Below, in pieces: positions 7,740-16,354 of a stretch of DNA of 64,000 nucleotides (the stretch's first letter is position 1; each line of letters opens with the position of its first letter). The notes under the pieces were generated by a model. It was not told where the DNA came from and ran no database searches. It worked only from the letters and a program-made list of their open reading frames with translations. A program made the translations under genes and the position numbers. The DNA comes from Streptomyces sp. ERV7 (GTDB lineage: Bacteria > Actinomycetota > Actinomycetes > Streptomycetales > Streptomycetaceae), in contig NZ_LYOY01000001.1 in the NCBI RefSeq assembly GCF_001653515.1, positions 1,054,001-1,118,000 on the forward strand, in the 5' to 3' direction.

Positions 7740-10517
7740 CTACCGGTGCGAGGCGAACTCCACGACCTGCTGATACGTGGGCCGGTTCTGCCAGTTGACC
7801 GCGTTCTGGCTGATCCCGCCCAGCGGCCGCTGGACGATCGAGTCGGCACACCACTGATCCCCGGCGGAGCACCCCGCGTCACCGGGATACACCTGCGCGG
7901 GCGTCTTGGCCGCCGCCTGCTTCAGCGTGGCGAGGAGGGCGTCACGGCAGGCGGAGAGGCTCCCGTCGCCGCAGTACTTACGGGCCAGCGCCCCCTGCAC
8001 GGGCTCGCCGAGCACCGACCGCAGATCCTTGTCCGCATAGCTCCACCAGCCGTACTGGAAGGCGGACCCGGCGTGCGCCCCGGTCGGGCCGTGCCCGGCC
8101 GACGGTGCCTCGTCGGTGGACAGGTTGGAGGTGAGCGCCGAGTACAGCCCGTCCCCGAGCCCCGGCCGGAACTCCGCCTCGACCATCAGCGGCCACCAGG
8201 CGTCCATCAGCCGCACGGCCTCGGGGTGGGTGTAGGTGTGCGAGCCCTGCGCGGTCTCCCGGCGCTGGGTCCCGTCCGCCTTCCACGACTCCAGCTGCTG
8301 TACAGCGCCGGCCAGTTGGGGATCGGTGACGGGAGCGCTGCGGATCACCTTCAGGAGCTCGGGCAGCACGTCCTCGCCCCGCAGGTCGGTGACGGCGGCC
8401 TGCGCCATGGCCCGGGTGAGCGCGGCGCGGGTCACCCCGCCCTGGGCGACCAGTGCCTCGACCCGGTCGTCGAGGAGGTTGCCCCGGTGCACCGAGCCGT
8501 TGCCGAACCCGGCGGAGGTGTAGTCCTTGGCCTGCTTGTTGTTCCAGGAGATGTAGTAGTCCTGCCCGACGGACTGCGGGTGCTGGGCGGGCGGGGTGTA
8601 CTCGGCGGTGTTGTACGCCGGGTCGTAGCCCTGCCACTCGTAGGCGCGGTCGGCCGCGATCGGCAGCGACGGGTCGACGGCGGGGTTGCGGACCGGGTTC
8701 TTGCCGCTGTTGTAGTAGGCGGCGGTGCGGGAGTCCGCGTAGAACCAGTTGAAGGCGTAGTCGACGTGCTGGGCGGCCTGCTGGAAGGTCGCCGCGTCCT
8801 TCACGTACGTCGGGTCGTTGAACATCTGGAAGCCGATGATCGAGTCGGCCTCGTGGCGGTAGGTCGAGCGCAGCGAGGTGTACGCGACCTGCTTGCCGCC
8901 GACCTTGGCACGGGCGCTGACGATGCCGTAGTTGGTGCGCCAGATCTGCATCCGGTAGGAGCCGGCGGCCGTGTTGTCGGCGGTGGTCGGCTTCCAGGCG
9001 TTGGTCTTCTCCAGCTTCTCCATCGGGGTGCACACACCCCGGTAGAGGTAGTGGGCCGCGTCCTGGCAGAGCTCGACGGTGTAGGTGTCGGTGATGTCCT
9101 GTCCGGCGGAGGTGGCCGACCAGGCGTAGTCCTGGCCCCGGCCGAGCTGGACGTACATGCCGACGCCGGCGAAGGAGGCGCCCCGGGCGCTGATGCCCGG
9201 GCCCTGGATCTCCTGGAGCATCAGCAGCTGTGGCGCGAAGTAGCCGGTCTGCGGGCCGAAGACGGCGACCGGGTTGCCGCTCGCGGTGCGGCTGCCGGAG
9301 ACGAGGAGCGCGTTGGACATCCCGCGCGGCTTGCCGATGTCGAAGCCCGGCAGGGCGCCGTCGTTGAAGATGCCCTTCAGCGGCTTGAGGCGCTCCGGTA
9401 CGCGCACATCGGCCTTCGCCTTGGTGAGCGCCGAGCCGGTGCGGTCGTAGACGAGCTGCTCGGGGACGACCGTGCCGGGGTCGGGCATCGCGGTGCCCTG
9501 CGCGTTCGCGGGCTTGGTGGCGTACGGGAAGCTGGTGCCGTCGTGGACGGTGAGCGCGGCCTCGGGGTCGTTGCGCTCGCGGAACGACTCCCACACCTTG
9601 GTGCCCTCGGCGACGCCGTACTTGGCCTGGGCGGCCTGGAGCGAGAGCGCGGCCTGCACCTCGCCGCCGCCGCCCCCGCCGAAGAGCCCGCCGACGACGG
9701 AGGCGAGCGCGATCAGGTCGGTGAGCTTGAACGGCTGGATCTCCCCGATGTTGGTGATGGCGTCGATCTTGCCGGTGAGCACGTACTCACCGGGGAAGTA
9801 CCGGCCGTCCTTGGACTGCTTGGCGTAGGCGTTGATGCCGTCCACATACGCCTGCGCGTCGGCCATGGCCTGTTCGCCGCGCGGGCCGTTGGTGGTGCGG
9901 ATCCGGTCGACCTGCGCCTGGAGGTCGGCCTCGGTGTACGGGGCCTGCGGCCAGAACTCCTGCTCCAGGCCCTGGTTGGAGAGCGCGCCGCCCGCGAACG
10001 AGGTGAGCTCGCCGCGCCCGATGTGCCGGAACAGGTCCATCAGCCAGAGCCGGTCCTGGCCCGCCGCGTATCCGGCGCCGTACTCGGTTCCGTACCGGGT
10101 GGTGCCCTTGATGTGCGGGACTCCGGTGGCCTTGTCGCGGGTGATGGTGACATCGGGGCGCGGTGAGCTGGTGGAGGCCACCTGGCCGCTGGGCACCCCG
10201 AACGAGGCGTCGTTGAAGAAGGAGTTGAGCTTGTCGTCGGTGAGCGAGGACTGGCCGGCGACGAGTGCGTCGTACTTGCCGAGCTGGTCGTCACTGTGCG
10301 CGGGATGGGTGCCGAAGGCCTTGTTGCCGAGGATCTCGATGAGGGTGGCGTTGCCGTTCTCACCGGGCGGCAGGATGTCGCCGCACCGCCCGAGGCAGTA
10401 GTCGCTGTTGGGTGGTTCGGCCGCGCCGGCCTGGCTGAGGGGGGCGAGCAGGGCCGCCGAGAGGGCGATCAAGGTGGCGGCGGTGGCGGTTCTGAGCCGT
10501 GCGGTGGGTCGTCGCAT
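7740..10517 (-). CDS. penicillin-acylase-family Ntn hydrolase, secreted
   Basis: A 925-residue precursor of the penicillin amidase (S45) family. Signal peptide: MRRP...LIALSAALLAPLSQAGA-AEPP, cleavage near residue 33. The alpha-chain motif ITRDKATGVPHIKG is visible at about residues 125-140, and GYAAGQDRLWLMDLFRH follows. The likely autocatalytic site is RGM-Ser401-NALLVSGSRT; the freed Ser would be the N-terminal nucleophile of the beta chain. Later GQDYAWSATSAGQD and the Asn-containing SWNNKQ region fit the family. Family members hydrolyse penicillins, cyclic lipopeptides or acyl-homoserine lactones (e.g. AhlM of Streptomyces); substrate cannot be assigned. Two 20-bp-spaced direct repeats lie upstream. 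Confidence 0.88.
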   Translation of the reverse strand: MRRPTARLRTATAATLIALSAALLAPLSQAGAAEPPNSDYCLGRCGDILPPGENGNATLIEILGNKAFGTHPAHSDDQLGKYDALVAGQSSLTDDKLNSFFNDASFGVPSGQVASTSSPRPDVTITRDKATGVPHIKGTTRYGTEYGAGYAAGQDRLWLMDLFRHIGRGELTSFAGGALSNQGLEQEFWPQAPYTEADLQAQVDRIRTTNGPRGEQAMADAQAYVDGINAYAKQSKDGRYFPGEYVLTGKIDAITNIGEIQPFKLTDLIALASVVGGLFGGGGGGEVQAALSLQAAQAKYGVAEGTKVWESFRERNDPEAALTVHDGTSFPYATKPANAQGTAMPDPGTVVPEQLVYDRTGSALTKAKADVRVPERLKPLKGIFNDGALPGFDIGKPRGMSNALLVSGSRTASGNPVAVFGPQTGYFAPQLLMLQEIQGPGISARGASFAGVGMYVQLGRGQDYAWSATSAGQDITDTYTVELCQDAAHYLYRGVCTPMEKLEKTNAWKPTTADNTAAGSYRMQIWRTNYGIVSARAKVGGKQVAYTSLRSTYRHEADSIIGFQMFNDPTYVKDAATFQQAAQHVDYAFNWFYADSRTAAYYNSGKNPVRNPAVDPSLPIAADRAYEWQGYDPAYNTAEYTPPAQHPQSVGQDYYISWNNKQAKDYTSAGFGNGSVHRGNLLDDRVEALVAQGGVTRAALTRAMAQAAVTDLRGEDVLPELLKVIRSAPVTDPQLAGAVQQLESWKADGTQRRETAQGSHTYTHPEAVRLMDAWWPLMVEAEFRPGLGDGLYSALTSNLSTDEAPSAGHGPTGAHAGSAFQYGWWSYADKDLRSVLGEPVQGALARKYCGDGSLSACRDALLATLKQAAAKTPAQVYPGDAGCSAGDQWCADSIVQRPLGGISQNAVNWQNRPTYQQVVEFASHR

Positions 10518-10586
10518 GCGTGCTCCTAGTGAGGACCGATGCGGCGGAGGTTACTGAGGGGTACCGCCGGAGGGAAGATGAACACA

Positions 10587-10622
10587 CGTCACCTTTCCCG
10601 AACGTGCGTGACCTTTCCCGAA
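10587..10622 (-). promoter_or_regulatory. tandem direct repeat upstream of the acylase gene
   Basis: CGTCACCTTTCCCGAA (10587-10602) and CGTGACCTTTCCCGAA (10607-10622) are spaced exactly 20 bp, two helical turns, and lie 70-105 bases before the acylase start at 10517. This is the arrangement of a regulator that binds as a tandem dimer on one face. The interval 10518-10801 otherwise shows no gene. Confidence 0.45.
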
Positions 10623-10801
10623 TCACCACAGGGCGATGGAGTGGGGCGCTCGGAGCACTCCGGGGGGCGTGCGACGGATTCCGGTCAGCGCTGCCTGATG
10701 GGGCCCATCGGATTTTCGATGGAGCCGGATCGGGTAGCCGTACGTCCATTCCTCGACGCCGAGCATTCGCCGAAGTATTGAGCGACGGAGGTGGCAGGGC
10801 C

Positions 10802-11413
10802 ATGGCTGGTTTCCGCAGCCTTGCGAGACAGGTGCGCGACCCAGGGAACGATCTCGCACTGCGCCGGTATTCGCTGCGCAAGTGCCTTGAGCGGTTCGCC
10901 CCTTATGGACACCGGGCGACCTGGGACCATCTGTGTGCGGGGCATGGCATCGGGCCCGAGGACCGGGCGCCCGATCCGGCGCGGCTGGTGGCCGCGCTCG
11001 ACGAGCTTGAGGCGGCGCGGGCCGTCTGGCTCGGATACGAAGCGGAGTTCGCGGCCCGCAGGAAGCGTGAGAAGCACGCCGGCCTGCGGATCCCCGGCTC
11101 CTTCGACGACTGGCACCGGCGCACCTGGGGCGGTTTCGGGGTGGCCTGGTGCGAGGACCCGTCGGTGCATCCGGAGCGGCCGCTGGCCGAGGTGCTCGGC
11201 CGGATCATCGCGGCGCTGCGGACGGTGCCGGGCGCGGGCTGCCCGGTGTGCGAGGAGCAGCGGCTGGTGTGGCAGCGGGACCTGGCCCACGACCCGTGGT
11301 GCGGCCCGGTCTGCGCCGCCTGCGGAATCCTGGTGCCGCAGCCGGTGCTGACCGCCGAGGCGCTGGTGCGCGCCAAGTTGGTCCGGCGCCGAGAGCTGGC
11401 ATCGGTGGCATGA
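10802..11413 (+). CDS. conserved hypothetical protein with C-terminal Cys cluster
   Basis: A 203-residue protein with no family I recognise. ATG 10802 has a GGAGGTGG ribosome site at 10787-10794, the best in the area. The protein is charged and helical, with no signal peptide or membrane segment. The C-terminal third has CPVCEEQ (C-x2-C), then CGPVCAACG (C-x3-C-x2-C), a pattern that could bind zinc or an iron-sulphur cluster. The upstream region contains the repeats that may instead serve the divergent acylase gene. It converges on soxR with a strong hairpin between. Confidence 0.6.
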   Translation: MAGFRSLARQVRDPGNDLALRRYSLRKCLERFAPYGHRATWDHLCAGHGIGPEDRAPDPARLVAALDELEAARAVWLGYEAEFAARRKREKHAGLRIPGSFDDWHRRTWGGFGVAWCEDPSVHPERPLAEVLGRIIAALRTVPGAGCPVCEEQRLVWQRDLAHDPWCGPVCAACGILVPQPVLTAEALVRAKLVRRRELASVA

Positions 11414-11416
11414 GAC

Positions 11417-11463
11417 GCGCGGGGGCGGACGCGGCCGGGGGCCGCCTCGGGCCGCCCCCGCGC
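11417..11463. terminator. terminator between convergent genes
   Basis: GCGCGGGGGCGG (11417-11428) and CCGCCCCCGCGC (11452-11463) form a perfect 12-bp stem between the stops at 11413 and 11492; the inner loop can fold further (GGCCGGGGGCCGCC region). Confidence 0.65.
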
Positions 11464-11491
11464 CGTCCGGACGGTGTGCGCCGCCGTAGGG

Positions 11492-11992
11492 CTAACAGGT
11501 CTCGCACGAGGCCGCGTCGGGCACGGCCCGCTTCTTCTTGCGCTCGGGCAGCAGCCGCGAACCGGTGAGGTGGTCGCCGGAGATGTCGTCCGGGTTGGAC
11601 AGGACACAGGTCTCCAGCGACAGGCATCCGCAGCCGATGCAGTCCGTCAGATGGTTGCGCAGCCGGTTCAGCTGCTTGATGCGCTCGTCGAGTTCGGAGC
11701 GCCAGGTCTCGGAGAGCCGCGCCCAGTCCTCACGGTTCGGGGTGCGCTCCTCGGGGAGTTCGGCGAGGGCGTCCCGGATCGTCGCGAGGGGGATGCCCAC
11801 CCGCTGGGCGGCCCGCACGAAGGCGACCCGGCGCAGCACATCACGGCTGTAGCGGCGCTGGTTGCCCGAGGTGCGGCGGCTGCTGATCAGACCCTTGGAC
11901 TCGTAGAAGTGCAGGGCGGACACGGCGGCCCCGCTGCGGGCCGACAGCTGGCCGACCGTGAGCTCATGGACCTTCTCTGGAATCTGCGGCAC
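11492..11992 (-). CDS. soxR: SoxR, redox-sensing MerR-family activator
   Basis: A 166-residue MerR-family protein. The N-terminal winged helix (residues 10-75) includes [20 protein letters not shown] and [21 protein letters not shown]. The C-terminal cluster C118-x2-C121-x-C123-x5-C129 ([12 protein letters not shown]) matches the [2Fe-2S] ligands of E. coli SoxR almost residue for residue. In Streptomyces SoxR responds to redox-active natural products such as actinorhodin rather than to general superoxide. No soxS is adjacent, as expected. Its targets are elsewhere; I do not see a convincing SoxR box in this window. Confidence 0.95.
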   Translation of the reverse strand: MPQIPEKVHELTVGQLSARSGAAVSALHFYESKGLISSRRTSGNQRRYSRDVLRRVAFVRAAQRVGIPLATIRDALAELPEERTPNREDWARLSETWRSELDERIKQLNRLRNHLTDCIGCGCLSLETCVLSNPDDISGDHLTGSRLLPERKKKRAVPDAASCETC

Positions 11993-12025
11993 TCCCCGAA
12001 CCCTACTGCTCGGGTGCGATCACCG

Positions 12026-12066
12026 TTGACAGCGGGCAGCGCCCCCAGCATGCTGAGCAAGCGCTT
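12026..12066 (+). promoter_or_regulatory. MaoC promoter with TetR-type operator over the start point
   Basis: TTGACA (12026-12031), 17 bases, then the weak -10 CATGCT (12049-12054). TGAGCAAGCGCTT (12054-12066) begins at the -10 end and covers the expected start point. The identical 13-mer occurs in the promoter of the nearby TetR gene (13277-13289), and AAGCGCTT is itself palindromic. Confidence 0.6.
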
Positions 12067-12120
12067 GGACAGTAGAGGCGCAAAGGCAGTCGAAGCATGC
12101 GAGAGAGGCAGGAACCGGGC

Positions 12121-12582
12121 ATGGCAGAGCCGAGGATCTTCACCTCCGCCGACGAGCTGAAGGCCGGAGTGGGCGAGCCGCTCGGGTACAGCGACTGGCT
12201 GGAGATCGACCAGCACCGCATCGACCTGTTCGCCGACGCCACCGGCGACCACCAGTGGATCCACGTCGACCCGGCGCGGGCCGCGGCCGGGCCGTTCGGG
12301 ACGACCATCGCGCACGGCTATCTGACGCTCTCGCTGCTGCCCGCCCTCGTACCGCAGGTGCTGCGCGTCGAGGGGATGAAGATGGGGATCAACTACGGCA
12401 CCGAGAAGGTCCGTTTCCCCGCCCCGGTGCCGGTCGGCTCGCGGCTGCGGGCCACGGCGCTCCTCACCGACGTGACCGAGGCCGGCGGCGGCGTACAGGT
12501 GACCGCGAAGGTCACGGTCGAGCGCGAGGGCGGCGAGAAGCCGGTGTGCGTGGCGGAGTCGGTGTCGCGGTACTTCTTCTGA
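12121..12582 (+). CDS. MaoC-family (R)-enoyl-CoA hydratase/dehydratase
   Basis: A 153-residue single hot-dog domain. The hydratase motif FADATGDHQWIHVDPARA (residues about 37-54) carries the catalytic Asp and His; GPFGTTIAHGYLTLSL follows on the hot-dog helix. Such enzymes hydrate 2-enoyl-CoA to (R)-3-hydroxyacyl-CoA. ATG 12121 follows AGGAAC with 4-5 bases spacing; an upstream in-frame ATG at 12097 would add eight non-family residues. The promoter carries the operator shared with the convergent TetR gene at 12604, which makes that TetR its probable repressor. Confidence 0.9.
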   Translation: MAEPRIFTSADELKAGVGEPLGYSDWLEIDQHRIDLFADATGDHQWIHVDPARAAAGPFGTTIAHGYLTLSLLPALVPQVLRVEGMKMGINYGTEKVRFPAPVPVGSRLRATALLTDVTEAGGGVQVTAKVTVEREGGEKPVCVAESVSRYFF

Positions 12583-12603
12583 GGTTCTTCTGGGCGGAGC
12601 CGG

Positions 12604-13233
12604 CTACTTCGGCTGCGCCGCCACCATCCGCAGCACGAGGTCGGCGTAGAGCGCGCCGACCTCGTCGGGCGTGCGCCGCCCCTCCGTGTTGAACCAGCGC
12701 GCCACGTCGATGCAGAGCGACAGCACCGCGAGCGTGGTCCCGGGCACGTCCGGTACGTCGAACTCGCCCGCCGCCACGCCCTCGTTGAGGATGCGCCGCA
12801 CGGCGGCGTCGCTGCGGCGGCGCAGCCCCACGATCTCGGTGCGGTGCTCGTCGCCGAGCGCGTCGAGCTCGTACTGGACCACGCGGGCGGTCATATGGTG
12901 CCCGGCGTGCCACCGTACGAAGGAGCGCACGGCGCCGGCGAGCCGGTCGGCGGCGGTGCCCCCGGCGTCCGCCGCCGTCTCCAGGATCTCCAGGGCCTTG
13001 TCGTGGCCGATGCGGCTGATCCGGTGGAGCAGCTCTTCCTTGGTCTTGTAGTGGATGTAGAGCGCGGCCGGGCTCATGCCCGCGCGGCCCGCGATGTCAC
13101 GGGTCGTCGTGGCGTGGTAGCCGCGCTCGGCGAAGGCCTCCACGGCGGCGACGAGCAGCCTCCGGGCGGCCTCGGGCGTGACCTCGCCCCAGGGCCTGTC
13201 CTCGCCGCCCGCCATCTCGTCAGCCGCACCCAT
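12604..13233 (-). CDS. TetR-family regulator, probable repressor of itself and the MaoC gene
   Basis: A 209-residue TetR protein. The HTH lies at about residues 20-66 (LLVAAVEAFAERGYHATTTR, then IAGRAGMSPAALYIHYKTKEE). The C-terminal domain is helical, with WHAGHHMTARVVQYELDAL. AAGGAG ends 7 bases before ATG 13233, a strong reason to prefer it over the earlier in-frame start at 13266. The promoter contains TGAGCAAGCGCTT, also found before the MaoC gene. The type resembles fatty-acid and acyl-CoA-responsive regulators with AAGCGCTT-centred operators; the ligand is inference. Confidence 0.88.
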   Translation of the reverse strand: MGAADEMAGGEDRPWGEVTPEAARRLLVAAVEAFAERGYHATTTRDIAGRAGMSPAALYIHYKTKEELLHRISRIGHDKALEILETAADAGGTAADRLAGAVRSFVRWHAGHHMTARVVQYELDALGDEHRTEIVGLRRRSDAAVRRILNEGVAAGEFDVPDVPGTTLAVLSLCIDVARWFNTEGRRTPDEVGALYADLVLRMVAAQPK

Positions 13234-13261
13234 CGCCTGCTCCTTCTTTCTTCGGACGAAC

Positions 13262-13289
13262 ACCATACCCCGAAGGTGAGCAAGCGCTT
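13262..13289 (-). promoter_or_regulatory. autoregulatory operator/promoter of the TetR gene
   Basis: On the minus strand AAGCGCTTGCTCA (13289-13277) lies just upstream of a TATGGT -10 (13267-13262), in the spacer position where a bound dimer blocks polymerase. It is the same 13-mer as at 12054-12066. Confidence 0.55.
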
Positions 13290-13299
13290 AGAGGATGCG

Positions 13300-13587
13300 C
13301 TACAGCTTCTGGAACGGGTCGTGCTCGGCGAGCAGCTTCTCCAGGCGGGCCTGGTCGACCCGGGAGACGATCTGCCCGGCCTCCTGGCGGTCGCGGACGA
13401 CCTTGGCGAGCGTGAAGGCGGAGGTGACGAGGTAGAGGACGGCTATCCCCAGGAAGGCGCGCACCCAGGCGTCGGCCTGGAGCCTGGTGATGCCGATGGC
13501 CGTGGCCGCGATGGCGACGGCGAAGGACGCGACGGCCTGTCCGTAGTACGCGGCCGTGTTCTGCTGCTTGACCGGTGTCTCACTCAT
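13300..13587 (-). CDS. YiaA/YiaB-type small membrane protein
   Basis: A 95-residue protein with two predicted membrane helices (YYGQAVASFAVAIAATAIGI at about 15-35 and AFLGIAVLYLVTSAFTLAKV at about 45-65), followed by a charged cytoplasmic tail. This is the two-helix YiaA/YiaB domain, whose function is unknown. ATG 13587 is preferred because the twelve upstream codons of the open frame are Pro/His-rich and unlike the family. It is 59 bases downstream of the acyl-CoA dehydrogenase gene on the same strand and could be co-transcribed. Confidence 0.75.
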   Translation of the reverse strand: MSETPVKQQNTAAYYGQAVASFAVAIAATAIGITRLQADAWVRAFLGIAVLYLVTSAFTLAKVVRDRQEAGQIVSRVDQARLEKLLAEHDPFQKL

Positions 13588-13646
13588 GGGCACAGCATGG
13601 AGCGGATGTGGCCGGTGCCACATCCGCTCGCGTACTCAGGGCGTAC

Positions 13647-14798
13647 TCAGAACGCCGAGACCCCGGTCTCCGCCCGGCCGATGATCAGCTTCTGGATCTG
13701 GCTGGTGCCCTCGTAGAGCGTCATCACGCGCGCGTCGCGCAGCAGCTTGCCGACCGGGTACTCGTCGATGTAGCCGTAACCCCCGTACACCTGGAGGGCG
13801 TTGTTGGCCGCGCGCACGGCGGCCTCGGAGGCGAAGAGCTTGGCCTTGGAGGCCTCGGTGGCGAACTCCTCGCCCCGGTCGATGAGATCGGCGACCCGCC
13901 AGGTCAGCAGCCGGGCCGCGTCCACGTCCACGGAGATGTCGCTGATCAGCTCCTGGACCAGCTGGTAGTGCGCGATGGACCGGCCGAACTGCTCGCGCTG
14001 CCCGGCGTACCCGACCGCCGCGTCCAGCGCCGCCCGCGCGATGCCCACACAGCCCGCCGCCACCGACATCCGCCCCTTGGCCAGCGCGGACATGGCGATC
14101 GAGAAGCCCTTGCCCTCCGGCCCGAGCAGCGCGTCCGCGGGCAGCCGCACGTCCTGGAGGACCACCTCCGCGGTCGCCTGGCCGCGCAGGCCGAGCTTGC
14201 CGTGGATGGGGCGGCGGCTGAGGCCGGGGGCGTCGGCCGGCACCAGGAAGGCGGAGACGCCCCGGTGCCCGGGGGTGTCGTTGGTGCGGGCGAAGAGCAG
14301 CACCACATCGGCCCAGGTGCCGTTGGTGATGAACATCTTGGAGCCGTTGACCACGTACTCGTCGCCGTCCCGGACCGCCCTGGTCGCCAGGTTCCCGGCG
14401 TCCGAACCGGTGCCGGGCTCGGTGAGCCCGAAGCAGCCGAGGGCCTCGCCGGAGGCGAGCCGGGGCAGCCAGGTCCGCTTCTGCTCCTCGCTGCCCCAGT
14501 GCGCGACCGTCTTGGCGACCAGGCCCAGCGAGACGGAGACGATGCCGCGCACCGAGGAGTCGCCGCGCCCGAGCTCCTCGGTGACCAGGCAGTACGCGAG
14601 GTGGTCGCCGCCCGAACCGCCGTACTCCTCGGGGATGGTGAGCCCGAGGAAGCCGAGCGCGCCCAGCTTCTTCACGATGCCCCGGTCGACGCTCTCGGCG
14701 CGGTCCCAGGCGATGGCGTACGGGGTGACCTCGCGGGCGACGAAGTCCTCGGCGAGCCGCCGCACCGCGGCCTGCTCCTCGCTCAGCTCCAGGTTCAT
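13647..14798 (-). CDS. acyl-CoA dehydrogenase
   Basis: A 383-residue full-length acyl-CoA dehydrogenase. FAD/substrate motifs CFGLTEPGTGSDAG (about 125-138) and MFITNGTWADV are present; the C-terminal domain has QVYGGYGYIDEYPVGKLLRDARVMTLYEGTSQIQ (given as YGGYGYIDEYPVGKLLRD and YEGTSQIQ), where the Glu of YEGTS is the catalytic base position of short/medium-chain enzymes. MNLELSEEQ is the usual family N-terminus, so I prefer ATG 14798; ATG 14834 would add 12 residues and is also possible. It is divergent from a TetR gene only 47-83 bases away, which is likely to repress it. Confidence 0.92.
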   Translation of the reverse strand: MNLELSEEQAAVRRLAEDFVAREVTPYAIAWDRAESVDRGIVKKLGALGFLGLTIPEEYGGSGGDHLAYCLVTEELGRGDSSVRGIVSVSLGLVAKTVAHWGSEEQKRTWLPRLASGEALGCFGLTEPGTGSDAGNLATRAVRDGDEYVVNGSKMFITNGTWADVVLLFARTNDTPGHRGVSAFLVPADAPGLSRRPIHGKLGLRGQATAEVVLQDVRLPADALLGPEGKGFSIAMSALAKGRMSVAAGCVGIARAALDAAVGYAGQREQFGRSIAHYQLVQELISDISVDVDAARLLTWRVADLIDRGEEFATEASKAKLFASEAAVRAANNALQVYGGYGYIDEYPVGKLLRDARVMTLYEGTSQIQKLIIGRAETGVSAF

Positions 14799-14839
14799 CT
14801 CGCTCGCACCCCAGGTAGTCCGCTCGGCCGCCATTTAAT

Positions 14840-14881
14840 TACCACTGCTAGTTTTTCATGCGCAGGCCTACTATGTGCCGC
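14840..14881 (+). promoter_or_regulatory. divergent promoter region; TetR transcript probably leaderless
   Basis: TACTAT (14869-14874) ends 7 bases before ATG 14882, so transcription would begin at or next to the A of the ATG. A weak -35, TGCTAG, lies 17 bases upstream. The short AT-rich block here must also serve the divergent acyl-CoA dehydrogenase gene. Confidence 0.4.
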
Positions 14882-15568
14882 ATGGCCCGACCGCGCAAGC
14901 CCCTCCTCAGCCACGACCGCATCGTCGCGGCGGCGAGCGCGCTCGTGGACACCGAGGGGCTCGCGGCCGTCTCCACCCGCCGCCTCGCCGCCGAACTGGG
15001 GGTGAGCGGCCCCTCCCTCTACAACCACTTCCGCACCAAGGACGAGATCCTGGAGGCGGTGGCGGACGCGACCTCCGCGCAGGTCGACCTGTCGATGTTC
15101 GAGGCGGCCGACGGCCGTGGCTGGCGCACCGCGCTGCACGACTGGGCCGTCGCCTACCGCGCGGTCCTCACCCGCCACCCCCACATCGTCCCGGTGCTCG
15201 CCCAGGGCCCCGGCCGCCGCCCGGCGGGCCTGCGGCTCGCGGACGCGGTGTTCGGCGGGATGGTCGCGGCGGGCTGGCCGCCCGCGCAGGCCACCCGTAT
15301 CGGCGCGCTGATGCGGTACTTCGTGATGGGCTCGGCACTGGGCTCCTTCGCCCGCGGCTTCGTGGCCGACGAGACGGCGTACGACCCGGCCGACTACCCC
15401 CACCTCGGCCAGGCCCATCTGCTGGCCGAGCGCCAGGAGGAGATCGACGAGGGCGCCTTCGAGACCGGGCTGCGGGCGCTCCTGGACGGGCTCCAGACGC
15501 AGTACGACGCCCTGCCCGGCCACCCCCGCCGGTCCGCCGCCCACGGTTCGGCCCCGGCCGAACGATGA
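14882..15568 (+). CDS. TetR-family regulator next to acyl-CoA dehydrogenase
   Basis: A 228-residue TetR protein with HTH at about residues 9-55 (HDRIVAAASALVDTEGLAAV and LAAELGVSGPSLYNHFRTKDE). The C-terminal part resembles the TetR C-terminal all-alpha domain, with MRYFVMGSALGSFARGF. No ribosome site precedes ATG 14882, consistent with a leaderless message. The divergent position points to control of the acyl-CoA dehydrogenase. It ends 18 bases before the ArsR gene, so the two may be transcribed together. Confidence 0.88.
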   Translation: MARPRKPLLSHDRIVAAASALVDTEGLAAVSTRRLAAELGVSGPSLYNHFRTKDEILEAVADATSAQVDLSMFEAADGRGWRTALHDWAVAYRAVLTRHPHIVPVLAQGPGRRPAGLRLADAVFGGMVAAGWPPAQATRIGALMRYFVMGSALGSFARGFVADETAYDPADYPHLGQAHLLAERQEEIDEGAFETGLRALLDGLQTQYDALPGHPRRSAAHGSAPAER

Positions 15569-15586
15569 CGGCGGCATGCTGGAGGT

Positions 15587-16282
15587 ATGACAACCACAGC
15601 GGGATCGGGACTCGCCGCGTTCGCCGCGCTGCTCGCCGACGAGACCCGGGCGGCCTTCTGTCTGGCCCTGCTCGACGGGCGGGCCTGGACGTCCGGGGAG
15701 CTCGCGCGGTATGCGAAGGTCGCCCCCTCCACGGCCAGTGAGCACCTGGGCAAGCTGGTGGCGGGCGGGCTGCTCTTCGAGGAGCGGCAGGGGCGGCACC
15801 GGTATGTGCGCCTGGCCGACGCCGGGGTCGCCCACCTCGTCGAGGAGCTGGCGGCCCGCACCGCGCCCGCCCGGCCGCGCACCCTGCGGGCCGCGTCCGC
15901 GGGCAGCGCGATGGCCCGCGGCCGCACCTGCTACGACCATCTGGCCGGGCGCCTCGGCATCGCCGTCACCGACGCGATGACCCTGCGGGGTCTGCTCACC
16001 CAGGAAGCCGGGTTCGCGCTGACGCGCGAAGGGGTGCGCTGGTACGGGGAGTTGGGGCTCGCTCTCGACCACAAGGGCAAGCGCCCGCTGGTGCGCTCGT
16101 GCCTGGACTGGACCGAGCGCCGCCCCCATCTGGCCGGGGTGGCCGGAGCCGTGCTGTGCGCGCACGCGCTGGAGGCCGAGTGGTGCGTACGGATCGGCTC
16201 CGAGCGGGCGGTCCGGGTGACCCCGGCGGGCGAGGAGGCGCTGTCCGAGCTCCTCGGGATGGAGAAGGCGAGCCTGCGGTGA
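15587..16282 (+). CDS. ArsR-type winged-helix regulator
   Basis: A 231-residue protein with an N-terminal ArsR winged helix (residues 8-85: FAALLADETRAAFCLALLDG, WTSGELARYAKVAPSTASEH, LFEERQGRHRYVRLAD). Metal-binding CxC in the recognition helix is absent, so it is not a typical metal sensor. The C-terminal 130 residues are typical of a larger actinobacterial subgroup, with CYDHLAGRLG and a final HALEAEWCVRIG region. It precedes an EamA exporter by 72 bases on the same strand and may regulate it. Confidence 0.82.
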   Translation: MTTTAGSGLAAFAALLADETRAAFCLALLDGRAWTSGELARYAKVAPSTASEHLGKLVAGGLLFEERQGRHRYVRLADAGVAHLVEELAARTAPARPRTLRAASAGSAMARGRTCYDHLAGRLGIAVTDAMTLRGLLTQEAGFALTREGVRWYGELGLALDHKGKRPLVRSCLDWTERRPHLAGVAGAVLCAHALEAEWCVRIGSERAVRVTPAGEEALSELLGMEKASLR

Positions 16283-16354
16283 GCGGTGGCCCGGGCGGCT
16301 GGGGCGGCGGATAATTCGGTGAGCGCCGAACAGTTTCGGCCGTACCGTCGGCGC

